Positions 1 through 5,322 of a stretch of 5,875 nucleotides of DNA are shown here, piece after piece. The translations under genes and the position numbers were made by a program. The stretch spans positions 1 to 5,875 of the forward strand of contig JAUWNQ010000040.1 of assembly GCA_030612565.1 (NCBI GenBank), written 5' to 3'. This stretch comes from Candidatus Bipolaricaulota bacterium. GTDB lineage: Bacteria > Bipolaricaulota > Bipolaricaulia > UBA7950 > UBA9294. Below the pieces are notes generated by a model. It saw only the letters and a program-made list of their open reading frames with translations. It searched no databases and was not told the DNA's origin. Position 1 is the stretch's first letter; each line of letters starts with the position of its first letter.

Positions 1-98
1 TCTCGCCCCTTCACCGTCTCCAACAGTCCCGGTCCAAGCTCTCGGTGAACCTCGATCGCCGACCCTACAACAATTGTGCCTATCTCATTTTCAGTCAT
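1..98 (-). CDS. GxxExxY-family protein, N-terminal fragment running off the left edge
   Basis: Reading down from an ATG at 98-96, 32 complete codons are open to the window edge. They begin MTENEIGTIVV and continue through SAIEVHRELGPGLLETV. This closely resembles the N-terminus of the small (about 120-135 aa) GxxExxY proteins, a PD-(D/E)XK-like family of unclear function common in environmental bacteria. The motif itself is G-L-L-E-T-V-K here, so the expected Tyr is Lys, and the next residues (G-R) do not look like the family's usual Y-E-x-x-L. The gene may therefore be divergent, or broken just at the window edge. The Shine-Dalgarno region is weak: only the tandem GGCGCAGA octamer precedes the ATG. 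It is divergent from the nitroreductase gene. Family assignment is by recognition of the N-terminus; whether the gene is intact cannot be judged here. Confidence 0.6.
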   Translation of the reverse strand, partial: MTENEIGTIVVGSAIEVHRELGPGLLETVKGR

Positions 99-100
99 TC

Positions 101-116
101 TCTGCGCCTCTGCGCC
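101..116. repeat. Perfect tandem octamer upstream of the GxxExxY start
   Basis: TCTGCGCC occurs twice in a row on the plus strand (GGCGCAGA twice on the minus strand). It lies 2 bp upstream of the ATG at 98 and is followed at 117-124 by a degenerate GC-rich copy. From memory, purine-rich GGCGCAGAG-type tracts are common just in front of GxxExxY genes, so this may be part of that gene's mobile or conserved leader. Confidence 0.55.
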
Positions 117-152
117 TCCGCGCGAGATCCATCTTCTCCGATTCCAACATTG

Positions 153-158
153 ATTATA
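153..158 (-). promoter_or_regulatory. Consensus -10 box (TATAAT) for the leftward GxxExxY gene
   Basis: The minus strand reads TATAAT at 158-153, a perfect -10 hexamer. It would place a transcription start near 146 and give a leader of about 48 nt before the ATG at 98. No convincing -35 is present at 16-18 bp; the 17-bp position reads GGCACT, a poor match. The call rests on the -10 alone. Confidence 0.35.
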
Positions 159-213
159 CAGGTCCGCTTCTACCAAGTGCCGCGAACATCCTCCATCCTT
201 GTTAAAGAACAAA

Positions 214-241
214 GTGACAGGTAGCTAGAGAAGAGTATATC
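214..241 (+). promoter_or_regulatory. Candidate distal sigma70-type promoter of the nitroreductase gene
   Basis: GTGACA at 214-219 (5 of 6 to TTGACA) is followed after 16 bp by TATATC at 236-241 (4 of 6 to TATAAT). A start near 248 would give a leader of about 140 nt containing three hairpins. The inverted repeat at 199-212 lies just upstream and could be an operator. The proximal extended -10 promoter is an alternative or second promoter. Confidence 0.28.
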
Positions 242-268
242 ACCTTATTACCGGCCGCTCGGTACACC

Positions 269-283
269 GGTGCCAGGGGCACC
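269..283 (+). promoter_or_regulatory. Short hairpin in the nitroreductase leader
   Basis: GGTGCC-AGG-GGCACC is a perfect 6-bp GC-rich stem with a 3-nt loop. No U-run follows, so it is not an intrinsic terminator. It would be transcribed only from the distal promoter. Confidence 0.3.
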
Positions 284-326
284 AATCTCGACGTGGGACC
301 CTCGCCCTAACCTCCGTGTCGGAGCC

Positions 327-365
327 ATGGTTTGGCCCTGGGCACAGGGCACGGCGGGCTGGTAG
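327..365 (+). other. Possible 12-codon Trp-rich leader ORF (low confidence)
   Basis: ATG at 327 opens a frame reading MVWPWAQGTAGW, then TAG at 363-365; three of twelve residues are Trp. A GGAG lies at 321-324, only 2 nt before the ATG, and is paired in the 312-324 hairpin. It would be transcribed only from the distal promoter. Trp codons arise easily in G-rich DNA, so chance is a real alternative. Confidence 0.15.
335..350 (+). promoter_or_regulatory. Hairpin GCCCTG-GGCA-CAGGGC in the nitroreductase leader
   Basis: A perfect 6-bp stem with a 4-nt loop, preceded at 312-324 by a second hairpin (CTCCG-TGT-CGGAG). No T-run follows, so termination is unlikely. It overlaps both the possible Trp-rich leader ORF (327-365) and the -35 part of the proximal promoter, so it may be DNA-level coincidence rather than an RNA element. 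Confidence 0.28.
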
Positions 366-368
366 AAT
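339..368 (+). promoter_or_regulatory. Candidate proximal extended -10 promoter of the nitroreductase gene
   Basis: TG-G-TAGAAT at 360-368 is an extended -10 element (5 of 6 to TATAAT plus the TGn motif). A weak -35, TGGGCA (4 of 6), sits 18 bp upstream at 339-344. The start would be near 375, immediately before the GGAGG ribosome binding site, giving a very short leader. By hexamer match this is the best rightward promoter in the region. Confidence 0.4.
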
Positions 369-375
369 CTTAAAC

Positions 376-380
376 GGAGG
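376..380 (+). promoter_or_regulatory. Ribosome binding site that decides the nitroreductase start
   Basis: GGAGG ends 8 nt before the ATG at 389, an ideal spacing. An in-frame GTG at 380 overlaps the GGAGG itself and so cannot be the start it serves. The protein is therefore taken to begin at 389, not at 380. Confidence 0.75.
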
Positions 381-388
381 TGAGGATC

Positions 389-1084
389 ATGGTGAAGCTC
401 GCGAGCAGGGGAAGCGCAGGGATGGCATTGGTGCTGGGGCTGTTCTTGCTCGGCTGTGCGGTCAGTTCGAGGCTCGGCGAAGAGGAGCCGCTTGAGGTGA
501 AACTGCCGCAGCCCCGGCCGAGCGGGGAGATGAGCGTGGAGGAGGCCCTGGCCGCAAGGCGCTCGGTCCGTTCCTACCGGGATGAACCGCTAAGCTTGAC
601 GGAACTCTCGCAGCTCCTGTGGGCCGCGCAGGGGATCACCGCTCACTGGGGCGGGCGAACCGCTCCTTCCGCCGGGGCGACCTACCCGCTGGAGGTGTAT
701 GCGGTGGTCGGCGAGGTCACCGGGCTGGAGGCGGGCGTGTTCCACTACCGCCCTGATGGCCACCTGCTGGTGCGCCGCAAGGCGGGTGACCTGCGGGGAG
801 AGCTCGCCGCGGCGGCCCTGGGGCAGGGGTGGGTACGTGAAGCGCCGGTCAGCCTGGTGATCGCCGCCCGCTACGAGCGGACTGCCGGGCGGTACGGCGA
901 GCGGGGGGCGCGTTACGTGCACATCGAGGGAGGGCACGTGGGCCAGAACATCTACCTCCAGGCCGAGGCCCTCGGCCTGGGGACGGTGGTGGTGGGAGCG
1001 TTCGACGATCAGGACGTGAAGACGCTCTTGAGGATCGAGGAGGAGCCGTTGGCGATCATGCCCGTAGGGCGGCCCGCCGACTGA
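389..1084 (+). CDS. SagB/ThcOx-type nitroreductase, predicted lipoprotein
   Basis: This 231-residue protein has a signal peptide and one FMN-type nitroreductase domain. Residues 1-23 form a basic N-terminus, a hydrophobic stretch (MALVLGLFLLG) and a lipobox-like L-L-G-C with Cys23, so a lipid-anchored, extracytoplasmic protein is predicted. The domain runs from about 48 to 231. It has RRSVR at 57-61 (typical FMN-phosphate contact), PSAGATYPLE at 93-102, the helix EGGHVGQN at 180-187 followed by ALGLG, and PVGRP at 225-229. These are hallmarks of the SagB-type dehydrogenase subgroup, known from azoline oxidation in TOMM peptide maturation but also common as stand-alone oxidoreductases. No YcaO or SagC gene is in the window, so a peptide-maturation role is not supported and the substrate is unknown. 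It is complete for a short, single-domain member. It is transcribed alone and converges on the minus-strand operon with a 7-bp gap. Family is confident; location is inferred from the signal sequence. Confidence 0.9.
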   Translation: MVKLASRGSAGMALVLGLFLLGCAVSSRLGEEEPLEVKLPQPRPSGEMSVEEALAARRSVRSYRDEPLSLTELSQLLWAAQGITAHWGGRTAPSAGATYPLEVYAVVGEVTGLEAGVFHYRPDGHLLVRRKAGDLRGELAAAALGQGWVREAPVSLVIAARYERTAGRYGERGARYVHIEGGHVGQNIYLQAEALGLGTVVVGAFDDQDVKTLLRIEEEPLAIMPVGRPAD

Positions 1085-1091
1085 GGGAGGG

Positions 1092-3551
1092 CTAACCGGC
1101 CCGGCAGTGGAGCTCTGTTTGATGGAGGAAGGCCTCGAGCCTTGTGCGTAGGTGTGTCTGCTCCTGTCCGTCGAAGGTGAGGTTGATCCAGGGGATCCTA
1201 TAGTTGTGCTTTACCCTGGTCGAGACCGCGGCGACCATCGTACCAGGCATGCAGCTAAAGGGCATCACGTTGATGATCCCGTCAAAGTCCTTGAGCGCGT
1301 AGTCCACTGCTTTGCCCACCGTGAGCACCGGTTCCCCTCGGTGCGCCTCCGAGATATAGGGCTCCGAGTGGCGGACGACCACCTGGGTTGGGGGCTCCTC
1401 GATCTCCCAGTGAGGAAGGGCCGCGGTGAAGGTCCGCGCGAGCCGGTGTTCATCCTGCCGCAGCACAAGCGCCTCCAAGCGCGTCTTTACGTACGCGAAC
1501 CACTCGCCCCGCAGACGGGTATCCCCGAGCTTCTTATAAGAGGTGTACGCGATCCACTCCCCGACCGGGGAGATGCGGACCTCCCCCCCGAGCTCCTCGC
1601 TCAGTTGTACGAGGTTGGCGTTGCTGAACGGATTAGCCCGTACATAGATCTCCCCCACAATCCCTATCAGGGGGCGCTCGCCCTCTCGGCGTTCCACCTC
1701 CAGGAAGCGCTCGACGATCCCCGGGAGGACCCTGAGGAGCCCGTTTATCCCTCCCTCGGCCAGGGCCGCCTCGATTCTCTTTAGCGCCTCCCGATAGAGG
1801 CCCTCCGTCTCTCCGGGGCGGACTTCGTAGGGACGGGTCCGCCAGAGCAGCTTCTGGAGGAGGTCCACAGCGGCTATGCTGTACCAGGTCGTGCGGCGGA
1901 ACGCGGTTCCCAGGTCCTTGATGGTGTAGCCACCGTAGGCCTCGAGAGCGATGAAGTCTACATCGTACCCGAGCCGCTTAAGGATCATCTTCTGGGCAGC
2001 GAAGTAATGGCAGAAGCGACACGGCCCGGTGCTCGTGGCCATGAACAGGCACGATCGGGCCGGGTCGAAGCCCTCCCGGCGCACAAGCTTCAAGAAGTCC
2101 CCGGTGGTGAGGATGAACGGAAGGCACTCCCCGCCGGTGGCGTACTTGCGCCCCAAGGCCAGGCTCTCCTCGTCCGGCGGGGGCAGGGTCTCCGCCTGGT
2201 ACCCGAAGTGCGCGAGCGCTCCCGCCATGGCGTAGTTGTGGTCCACCATGTAGGGGAGGTAGATGGTCTTCTTACGATCGAAGGCCTCCAGGGGGCGGGG
2301 CATGGGGCGCGGCTCCTGGGGCCGGGGCCGTCGCTTGAGCAAGGCGATCGAGTCTAGGTACGCCTCAAGCCTGGTGATCACCCCGGCGTCGGCCGAATGC
2401 TCGTCGAGCTCGACCGCGAGGAACGGCTTTCCCCGCAGGGCCTCCCGCACGTAGTGGGTGATAAAGGAGTCGGGGCCGCAGCTGAAGTGAGAAAGGTACA
2501 CGGTCCAAAGGCCATCGGTCTTGCGCACGATCTCCGCCGCGGCGAGGATCCTCTTGCCCGCGTGCCATTGCATGAAGGGGTAGAGGGGATCAACTGCGAC
2601 CTTCTCCCAGGGGAGGCAGTCGATCGGGATGGGCAGGGCCCCGAGCGCCCGGAGCTTCTCCGGGACCCCCAGGTTTAGCCCTCGGTCGCAGCCGTTGTAA
2701 GGCCGGGAGAGGATTACCAGGCCGGTCGTCCCGGCCGCCACAAGCTCCAGGGCCTCCTTTCCTAGAACCAGCAGCCTTTCCTTTGTGGTCCTCTCCGCCT
2801 CCCAGGCAGCAGCGAGCGCCCTCTCCGCTTGCCTTCGGCTTCCTCCAAGGCGGCGAGCGAGCAAGAGGAGTTCCTCTCTTATCCGCCCCTCCTGATAGAA
2901 GTGGAGCGGGGTGGTGATCGCCTCCACCCCGAGGGAGGGAAAATCGAACCCGGCGGCGAGGATGTAGGGCTGGGCTTGGACCAGGGGACAGTTGTAGTTG
3001 GTCTTGGTGCGGGTGTTGGGGTGGGCGGCATCGATCAGGGCCGGGATGAAAAGGATGTCGATCTCCTCGGCTAGCAGCGCCTCCACGTGGCCGTGGACCA
3101 CCTTGACCGGAAGACATGCTGTCGGTGGGGCTTCTGCAAGGGAGGTGCGAACAAGATCCTGGTTCGTTTTCAGGGAGAGAACGACCTCATACCTCAAGGA
3201 GCGGAAGAACTCACAGAAGAAGGGAAAAAGTTCCCACATGAGCAGGGCCCTGGGGATACCGATCCGGCCCCGGGGCGCCCCATGAGGCGCAAACAGAAGG
3301 GTCCCCTCCGTGGAAGTGTTTTTGCCGTCGCGGTCGAAGATGATCTCGTTTCGCCTGCGAAAGAGGTCCGGAAGGTCCCTTTCCTCCTGCGTTCGCTCGT
3401 CGAATCGGTCACAGCGGGAGCCGTAATAGAATGATGGCTCCCCGGGGAACCCCACCTCGGTAATCCGGCAGACGTTGGGACAACCCCGGCAGGTGAAGTT
3501 GCGGGTCTTATAGGGATGCTCCGAAAGGTCGAACCCCTTGAACCTGGTCAT
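1092..3551 (-). CDS. HgdB/DUF2229-like iron-sulfur protein, partner of the tandem activase
   Basis: This 819-residue protein corresponds to the C-terminal part of the large 'CoA-substrate-specific enzyme activase' fusions and is related to the B subunit of 2-hydroxyacyl-CoA dehydratases. Residues 21-47 hold a CxxCxxxC...C set (Cys21, 24, 28, 47), probably a metal or cluster site. From about 97 comes a DUF2229-type module: IGIPRAL at 97-103, ACLPVK at 145-150, GHVEAL at 154-159, Cys188 and HFSCGP at 355-360. A second module follows from about 428: YLPYMVDHNY, GGECLPF at 473-479, GPCRFC at 509-514, and PFSCMPG at 764-770. Both modules end in a TRLEA(Y/F)L segment (393-399 and 803-809), showing an internal duplication. 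There are 16 cysteines in all. It likely receives low-potential electrons from the activase and reduces an unknown substrate in the cytoplasm. There are no signal peptide or membrane segments. The ATG at 3551 has AGGAGG 7 nt upstream and overlaps the activase stop by 4 nt (ATGA), so the two are translationally coupled. Family is confident; reaction is unknown. Confidence 0.88.
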   Translation of the reverse strand: MTRFKGFDLSEHPYKTRNFTCRGCPNVCRITEVGFPGEPSFYYGSRCDRFDERTQEERDLPDLFRRRNEIIFDRDGKNTSTEGTLLFAPHGAPRGRIGIPRALLMWELFPFFCEFFRSLRYEVVLSLKTNQDLVRTSLAEAPPTACLPVKVVHGHVEALLAEEIDILFIPALIDAAHPNTRTKTNYNCPLVQAQPYILAAGFDFPSLGVEAITTPLHFYQEGRIREELLLLARRLGGSRRQAERALAAAWEAERTTKERLLVLGKEALELVAAGTTGLVILSRPYNGCDRGLNLGVPEKLRALGALPIPIDCLPWEKVAVDPLYPFMQWHAGKRILAAAEIVRKTDGLWTVYLSHFSCGPDSFITHYVREALRGKPFLAVELDEHSADAGVITRLEAYLDSIALLKRRPRPQEPRPMPRPLEAFDRKKTIYLPYMVDHNYAMAGALAHFGYQAETLPPPDEESLALGRKYATGGECLPFILTTGDFLKLVRREGFDPARSCLFMATSTGPCRFCHYFAAQKMILKRLGYDVDFIALEAYGGYTIKDLGTAFRRTTWYSIAAVDLLQKLLWRTRPYEVRPGETEGLYREALKRIEAALAEGGINGLLRVLPGIVERFLEVERREGERPLIGIVGEIYVRANPFSNANLVQLSEELGGEVRISPVGEWIAYTSYKKLGDTRLRGEWFAYVKTRLEALVLRQDEHRLARTFTAALPHWEIEEPPTQVVVRHSEPYISEAHRGEPVLTVGKAVDYALKDFDGIINVMPFSCMPGTMVAAVSTRVKHNYRIPWINLTFDGQEQTHLRTRLEAFLHQTELHCRAG

Positions 3552-5263
3552 CCTAGCACCTCCTGAGCGATCAGGGCGACCCCAAGCGCCCCTGTCACCT
3601 CGAAGTGCGGGGGGACGGTTACGTGCCTTTCCAAGAGGTTCTCAAAGGCCGCCACTACCGCCCGGTTCCCCGCGACCCCTCCCTGAAAGAGGATCCTCTT
3701 GCCGATTGGCGTATCTCCCACGACCCGGTTGAGGTAGTTGATGGCGATGGAGTAGGCCAGCCCTGCCGCCAGGTCCCCTTTCGCCGCCCCGCGCTGTTGG
3801 TGGTGGATGAGGTCCGACTCCATGAACACGGTGCACCGCTCCCCCAGCTGAACCGGGTGGGGAGAGGAAAGGGCAAGCTCCACCAGCTCCTCGACCGTGA
3901 TCGCGAGCCGGGCCGCTTGCTCCTCGAGGAAGGAGCCGGTCCCGGCGGCGCAGGCCTTGTTCAGAGCGAAGTCCACCACGATCCCGTCCTCGAGCCGAAT
4001 GTATTTTGAGTCCTGCCCCCCGATCTCGAACACGGTATCGACCTCGGGATCGATGGCGGCCGCTGCACGGGCCTGGCCGGTGATCTCGTTCTTCACTACG
4101 TCCGCACCCACGTACCGGGCCACGAGCTCCCGGCCCGAGCCGGTCACCCCCACTCCCCGCACCTTAAGCCACCTCCCCATCCCTTCGCCCAGGATCCGCA
4201 GGCACTCCTTCGCTGCCTCTAAGGGATCGGCCCGGGTCCAGAGATACACCTTGGCCAGCATCCTTCCCTCCGCGTCGATCGCGACCGCCTTGGTGCTGAT
4301 AGAACCTACATCTATCCCCAGGAACCCTGGTGTCCGTCTTTTTAAGACGGGGAGGTGATCCTGAAGGGGTGAAGCTTTCCTTGCCGTGAGGCGATCGTGC
4401 CTTGTCAACCGGGCCTCCTGAGAAGCCGCTTGCCGGAGCCTCTCCCGGGCATCTTCCCACTTAAGCCCATCTCCATCCTGTTCCCCGGCGATAAGGGCCG
4501 CCCCGATGGCCGGCATCAGGACCTGGTATTCGGGGATGATAAGTTCCTCTGGTCGAAGGCCGAGCACCGTCTCAAAGGCGCGCACCATCCCCTGGTTCTT
4601 GGAAACCCCTCCCTGGAAGAGGATCGGTCGGCAGAAGGGCTTCCCCCGGGCCACATCCGAGCGGAAGTTGCGGGCAAGCGCCAGGCACAACCCTCCAAGG
4701 ATCTCGGGGAGCGGGGTTCCAACTTGCTGGAGGTGAACGATGTCAGATTTCGCGAAGACGGCACAGCGGCCAGCTATATAAGGGGGATCCTTGGCCTGGG
4801 TGGCAAGCTTGGAGAACTCCTCAATGGAGGTCCCGAGCCGGCCCGCCTGCTGCTCGAGGAAGGAGCCAGTCCCGGCGGCGCACTGGGTGTTCAAGGCGAA
4901 GTCCACAAGCACAAGCCCCCCATCCCGCTCTTCAAGCACAAGGAGTTTGGAGTCCTGACCACCTATCTCGACGACGGTCCGCGCCTCCGGGTGATAGAGC
5001 TCCACCGAGCGCGTCTGGGCCACAAGCTCGTTCACATACCGGGCAGGAAGAAGCTCCCCGATAAGCCTCCCCCCAGACCCGGTAACACTGACACCCTGGA
5101 TCCTCTCTGGGGAAAGGTCGCGGAATAGCTCCTCCAACGCTGAGAGCACCGTAAGGAGCGGAACGCCCTCCGAAGGCAAGTACCTGTCTGCCACCACTTT
5201 TCCCCCGCCGTCCAGGAGCACCACCTTGATGGTCAGAGAGCCAATATCGATTCCGAGCCTCAC
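3548..5263 (-). CDS. Tandem-domain ASKHA activase (BcrAD/BadFG/HgdC family)
   Basis: This 571-residue protein contains two complete activase (archerase) modules of the acetate kinase/Hsp70/actin fold. Such proteins hydrolyse ATP to push an electron at low potential into a dehydratase or reductase. Module 1 spans about 1-261 and module 2 about 313-568, with a charged linker (about 262-310). Each has GID(I/V)GS (4-9; 316-321), TGSG (61-64; 374-377), EIGGQDSK (99-106; 413-420) and FQGGV (216-220; 526-530). Each also has two cluster cysteines, in CAAGTGSF (Cys128; Cys438) and RC(A/T)VF (Cys167; Cys477). The cysteine pairs and FQGGV are offset by exactly 310 residues. In homodimeric HgdC-type activators one [4Fe-4S] cluster is held by two Cys from each subunit; here one chain supplies all four, so an internal pseudo-dimer is inferred. 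Both ATP sites look intact. The start is GTG at 5263 with GGGAGG 7 nt upstream; an in-frame TGA lies 21 nt before it. The stop overlaps the next gene's ATG. Substrate pathway is not indicated. Confidence 0.93.
   Translation of the reverse strand: MRLGIDIGSLTIKVVLLDGGGKVVADRYLPSEGVPLLTVLSALEELFRDLSPERIQGVSVTGSGGRLIGELLPARYVNELVAQTRSVELYHPEARTVVEIGGQDSKLLVLEERDGGLVLVDFALNTQCAAGTGSFLEQQAGRLGTSIEEFSKLATQAKDPPYIAGRCAVFAKSDIVHLQQVGTPLPEILGGLCLALARNFRSDVARGKPFCRPILFQGGVSKNQGMVRAFETVLGLRPEELIIPEYQVLMPAIGAALIAGEQDGDGLKWEDARERLRQAASQEARLTRHDRLTARKASPLQDHLPVLKRRTPGFLGIDVGSISTKAVAIDAEGRMLAKVYLWTRADPLEAAKECLRILGEGMGRWLKVRGVGVTGSGRELVARYVGADVVKNEITGQARAAAAIDPEVDTVFEIGGQDSKYIRLEDGIVVDFALNKACAAGTGSFLEEQAARLAITVEELVELALSSPHPVQLGERCTVFMESDLIHHQQRGAAKGDLAAGLAYSIAINYLNRVVGDTPIGKRILFQGGVAGNRAVVAAFENLLERHVTVPPHFEVTGALGVALIAQEVLG
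3559..3564 (-). promoter_or_regulatory. Internal ribosome binding site for the HgdB-like gene
   Basis: The minus strand reads AGGAGG, 7 nt before the ATG at 3551, inside the last codons of the activase gene. A perfect site placed here argues that the HgdB-like gene has its own initiation and is not just the tail of a frameshifted fusion gene. Confidence 0.75.
3923..3952 (-). repeat. Nucleotide-level repeat in the activase gene, copy in module 2
   Basis: This 30-bp stretch encodes the cluster motif CAAGTGSFLE of module 2. It matches 4853-4882 at 29 of 30 bases, exactly 930 bp (310 codons) away. The rest of the two modules is much less similar at DNA level, so constraint on the motif, or local gene conversion, keeps this piece nearly identical. 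Confidence 0.8.
4853..4882 (-). repeat. Nucleotide-level repeat in the activase gene, copy in module 1
   Basis: Partner of 3923-3952 (29 of 30 bases the same, same orientation and same reading frame). It encodes the same CAAGTGSFLE motif in module 1 of the tandem activase. Confidence 0.8.
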
Positions 5264-5322
5264 GCCCTTCCCTCCCGCTCTTCAGTTCTGCCGCACGATC
5301 TTTTTCAATCCATGCAGGGATA
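5264..5322 (-). other. 59-nt spacer before the activase gene
   Basis: This is the only sizeable gap within the minus-strand operon. It contains the activase ribosome binding site (5271-5276) and no recognisable terminator or promoter. In the frame one base off the 27-codon ORF it is open and reads NIPAWIEKDRAAELK, so it may be remnant coding sequence. Confidence 0.4.
5271..5276 (-). promoter_or_regulatory. Ribosome binding site for the activase GTG start
   Basis: GGGAGG on the minus strand lies 7 nt before the GTG at 5263. The start gives MRLGIDIGS, which places the first ATPase motif at residue 4, as in other family members. This supports GTG as the true start. Confidence 0.7.

Larger units (their letters stand above)
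99..388. other. Divergent intergenic region, no conserved gene recognised
   Basis: This 290-bp stretch separates the leftward GxxExxY gene from the rightward nitroreductase gene. It is visibly less GC-rich than the genes, especially about 60-250. I see no protein-coding frame of family quality in it. It contains the tandem octamer, the leftward TATAAT, a 14-bp inverted repeat at 199-212 (TTGTT-AAAG-AACAA, a possible operator), two candidate rightward promoters, and three small hairpins at 269-283, 312-324 and 335-350. No riboswitch consensus that I know (cobalamin, SAM, TPP, ykkC-type) is recognisable. Confidence 0.6.

Noticed and set aside
335..368. Intrinsic terminator at the GCCCTG/CAGGGC hairpin
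   Set aside because: No T-run follows the stem on either strand; the downstream bases form a good extended -10 element instead.
250..380. Riboswitch upstream of the nitroreductase gene
   Set aside because: Several hairpins exist, but no conserved core of any riboswitch class I know can be read in the sequence.
380..388. In-frame GTG upstream of the nitroreductase ATG, adding three residues
   Set aside because: The GTG overlaps the GGAGG ribosome binding site; the ATG at 389 has ideal 8-nt spacing.
1152..1784. Long open plus-strand frame antisense to the HgdB-like gene
   Set aside because: Same reason: composition-driven open frame opposite conserved coding sequence, low-complexity Arg/Gly/Pro-rich translation.
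4397..5128. Long open plus-strand frame antisense to the activase gene
   Set aside because: It mirrors a GC-rich, clearly conserved minus-strand gene, has no ribosome site and shows no recognisable family; typical antisense shadow.
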